64,000 nucleotides of DNA from positions 230,607 through 294,606 of the forward strand of contig JANQQV010000007.1 of assembly GCA_028284865.1 (NCBI GenBank). Direction: 5' to 3'. Of this stretch, positions 62,422 to 64,000 are shown one piece after another (position 1 is the stretch's first letter; the number at the start of each line of letters is the position of its first letter). Below the pieces are notes generated by a model. The model was not told where the DNA came from. It made no database searches and saw only the letters and a program-made list of their open reading frames with translations. This DNA comes from Rhodothermales bacterium (lineage in GTDB: Bacteria; Bacteroidota; Rhodothermia; Rhodothermales; UBA10348). Position numbers and translations under genes: made by a program.

Positions 62422-63903
62422 ATGAGACGACTTGAGGATTTCCCGGACGCCCACCTCCGGATTTTTGAACGACCGGAGGTGGATCCCGGAAGTGCCATCG
62501 ATGACGTATATCTGATCGGCATTTGCGGTACCGGCATGGGATCCCTTGCCGGGCTGTTCCACGAGGCGGGCTATTCAGTCCGCGGTTCTGATGCGGCTAC
62601 CTGGCCGCCCATGAGCGATCGGCTCGAGGCCATGTCCATTCTCGTCAGGGAAGGATATGCGGCTGAAAACCTGGACCCACGCCCGGATGTGGTCGTGGTC
62701 GGGAATGCATGCACGCCCACACATCCGGAGGCTGCTCGCGTTCGCGAAGAAGGATGGCCTCAATTGTCGCTACCTGAGGCGGTCTCCCGCTTTTTCATCC
62801 GCAATCGTCGTTCGCTGGTGGTTGCCGGGACGCACGGAAAGACGACGACGACCAGTTTGTTGGCGCATGTCTTCCGTTCAGCGGGCCGCGACCCTGGTTT
62901 TCTGGTCGGGGGCGTGATGAACAACGGAGACGTCAGCTACTCGGTCGGGAGCGGCCCGCACTTCATCATCGAAGGCGACGAGTATGACACGGCCTATTTC
63001 GACAAGCGCCCGAAATTCCTTCACTATCGCCCGCGAACAGGTATTGTGACATCGGTCGAGTTCGACCACGCCGATATCTACACGTCCATGGACGACTATC
63101 GCGAGGCATTTGGCGCTTTCGCCCAACAGATTCCAGATGATGGACTGCTTGTGCTGTGTGCGGACAATCCAGAAGTGGCTGCACTCACCTCAAAGACGTC
63201 GGGCAGGGTCAGCACGTATGGTCTCGAGCGAACGGACGTGGACGTGACTGCTGTACGCGTCAGCACAGGGTCCGATGGTCAGCGATTCGACCTGATGGTA
63301 TCGGGCGTCATGAAAGGACGCATCTGGCTGCCTCTGAGTGGTCAGCACAATCTGCTCAATGCCTTGGCCGTTGCTACCGTAGCGTTGGATGAAGGGCTCA
63401 GCATGGATGAGATCATCAACGGGTTCGGCACCTTCCTGGGCATTCAGCGTCGCCAGCAGATTCGTGGAGAGGCGGGTGGTGTCATTGTAGTGGATGATTT
63501 CGCGCATCATCCAACGGCCGTCCGTGCCACAGTACAGTCTGCCGCTGAGCGATGGCCTTCGCGACGCGTGGTAGCCGTTTTCGAGCCACGCTCCAACTCC
63601 AGCCGTCGCAAGGTTTTTGAGGAAGGCTATTCGACGGCGTTTGACCAGGCTGGTGCGGTATTCCTGAGTCGACCTCCTTTTCGGCACAACGACAGCAAAA
63701 CCGACTTCATGGATGTCGACGTGGTCCTGGACCGAATCCGTCAACGTGGGATTCCGGCTGACTCTGCCGAAGGAGCCGATGCCCTGTTGCCCCTGATTCT
63801 GAACGAAATCCGCCCGGGTGATGTGGCATTAGTAATGAGCAATGGCGGTTTTGGAGGCATTCACGATAAGCTCCTTGACGCTCTTGAAGGGGATGCGCAA
63901 TAA
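62422..63903 (+). CDS. mpl: UDP-N-acetylmuramate:tripeptide ligase Mpl
   Basis: Murein recycling ligase that reattaches the L-Ala-D-Glu-meso-DAP tripeptide to UDP-MurNAc, ATP-dependent, cytoplasmic. 493 residues. N-terminal Rossmann VYLIGICGTGMGSLAGLFHEAG (quoted in part: LIGICGTGMGSLAGLFHEAG) with GSD loop, P-loop VVAGTHGKTTTTSLLAHVF near 133-150, IIEGDEYDTAYFDKRPKFLHY, SVEFDHADIY, and C-terminal VVDDFAHHPTAVRAT and FEPRSNSSRRKVF. ICGTGMG and the EYDTAYFDKR region point to Mpl rather than MurC. Fits functionally with the GH3 fusion at 9-12 kb. Followed by a long inverted repeat. Confidence 0.92.
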   Translation: MRRLEDFPDAHLRIFERPEVDPGSAIDDVYLIGICGTGMGSLAGLFHEAGYSVRGSDAATWPPMSDRLEAMSILVREGYAAENLDPRPDVVVVGNACTPTHPEAARVREEGWPQLSLPEAVSRFFIRNRRSLVVAGTHGKTTTTSLLAHVFRSAGRDPGFLVGGVMNNGDVSYSVGSGPHFIIEGDEYDTAYFDKRPKFLHYRPRTGIVTSVEFDHADIYTSMDDYREAFGAFAQQIPDDGLLVLCADNPEVAALTSKTSGRVSTYGLERTDVDVTAVRVSTGSDGQRFDLMVSGVMKGRIWLPLSGQHNLLNALAVATVALDEGLSMDEIINGFGTFLGIQRRQQIRGEAGGVIVVDDFAHHPTAVRATVQSAAERWPSRRVVAVFEPRSNSSRRKVFEEGYSTAFDQAGAVFLSRPPFRHNDSKTDFMDVDVVLDRIRQRGIPADSAEGADALLPLILNEIRPGDVALVMSNGGFGGIHDKLLDALEGDAQ

Positions 63904-63910
63904 ACGGCGG

Positions 63911-64000
63911 ACCCTGCCGTTATACCGGTGATATGTGGCGATGCAGGGACATCTTCGGGTGTCGCTGCATCGCCACATATCACCGGTATAACGGCAGGGT
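63911..64000. repeat. Long perfect inverted repeat (36-bp arms) with UUCG-type loop, reaching the window edge
   Basis: Arms 63911-63946 and 63965-64000 are perfect reverse complements. The 18-base centre can pair further (GACA with TGTC) around CTTCGG, a C(UUCG)G tetraloop, leaving one mismatch. The right arm ends exactly at the window edge, so true arms may be longer and could extend back toward the mpl stop, 7 bp before the left arm. Could be an mpl terminator, a palindromic mobile repeat, or a fold-back assembly artefact. Confidence 0.9.

Noticed and set aside
63911-64000. Integron attC site
   Set aside because: The arms lack the RYYYAAC/GTTRRRY core pairs and the characteristic unpaired bases; pairing is perfect and no integrase is present.

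Overview
The window reads as a contiguous, gene-dense chromosomal segment of a Gram-negative bacterium of the Bacteroidota/Rhodothermota type; this placement is inferred. The supporting signs are a GC content in the mid to upper fifties by eye, start codons without AGGAGG-like ribosome binding sites, many lipoproteins with a lipobox cysteine, a PorV/PorQ-type barrel, a TonB-dependent-receptor-like barrel next to a TonB-type protein, a glycoside hydrolase 3/beta-lactamase fusion, and an alpha-beta fused 2-oxoacid dehydrogenase E1. I saw no rRNA, tRNA, CRISPR array, integrase or insertion sequence, so this is mostly core genome rather than a mobile island.

Layout. 0-3 kb: protein export (secF cut by the left edge, secD) and a small exported protein. 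3-7.4 kb: heme A synthesis (ctaA, ctaB), rlmN, a small membrane protein and an MscS channel, closed by a repeat and a strong terminator. 7.5-13.2 kb: MFS transporter, the GH3/beta-lactamase fusion, an FmdB-like protein that has lost its zinc cysteines, and tpiA. 13.2-18.1 kb: thioredoxin-fold lipoprotein without CxxC, fused E1, and a polyprenyl-phosphate sugar transferase. 18.2-23.9 kb: a tightly coupled outer-membrane cluster (Wzi-like barrel, 222-residue exported protein, reduced TonB-receptor-like barrel) ending in rsmF, which converges on a TonB-type gene. 24.7-31.4 kb: GT2 glycosyltransferase, PorV/PorQ-type protein, rsmB with an Arg/Ser/Pro/Gly repeat tail, CoA-disulfide-reductase-like flavoprotein, CDF transporter and methylmalonyl-CoA epimerase. 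31.5-41.8 kb: GH18 lipoprotein, spmA-spmB, DnaQ/UvrC-like fusion, a sensorless histidine kinase, alkaline phosphatase, mdh, double-FKBP lipoprotein and a NarL-type regulator.

42.1-50.7 kb is a complete cbb3 oxidase locus: structural genes ccoN, ccoO, ccoQ and ccoP, assembly genes ccoG, ccoH, ccoI (copper ATPase) and ccoS, and a convergent SafE-like membrane protein. ctaA/ctaB far upstream implies that an A-type heme-copper oxidase also exists elsewhere in the genome. 50.7-54.8 kb: AlkA-like glycosylase, an exported methyltransferase-like lipoprotein, two small uncharacterised genes and manC (GDP-mannose). 54.9-62.4 kb: a TetR-TolC-adaptor-RND efflux operon whose pump has an unusually large central insertion. 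62.4-64 kb: mpl (murein peptide recycling), followed by a perfect inverted repeat with 36-bp arms running into the window edge.

I do not find a clearly new multi-gene system. The observations most worth a second look are the terminal inverted repeat, the coupled outer-membrane cluster, the single-heme CcoP, the RND insertion, the lipoprotein methyltransferase and the RsmB repeat tail. All start choices that differ from the ORF track are explained in the entries. All family calls come from reading motifs, not from database searches.
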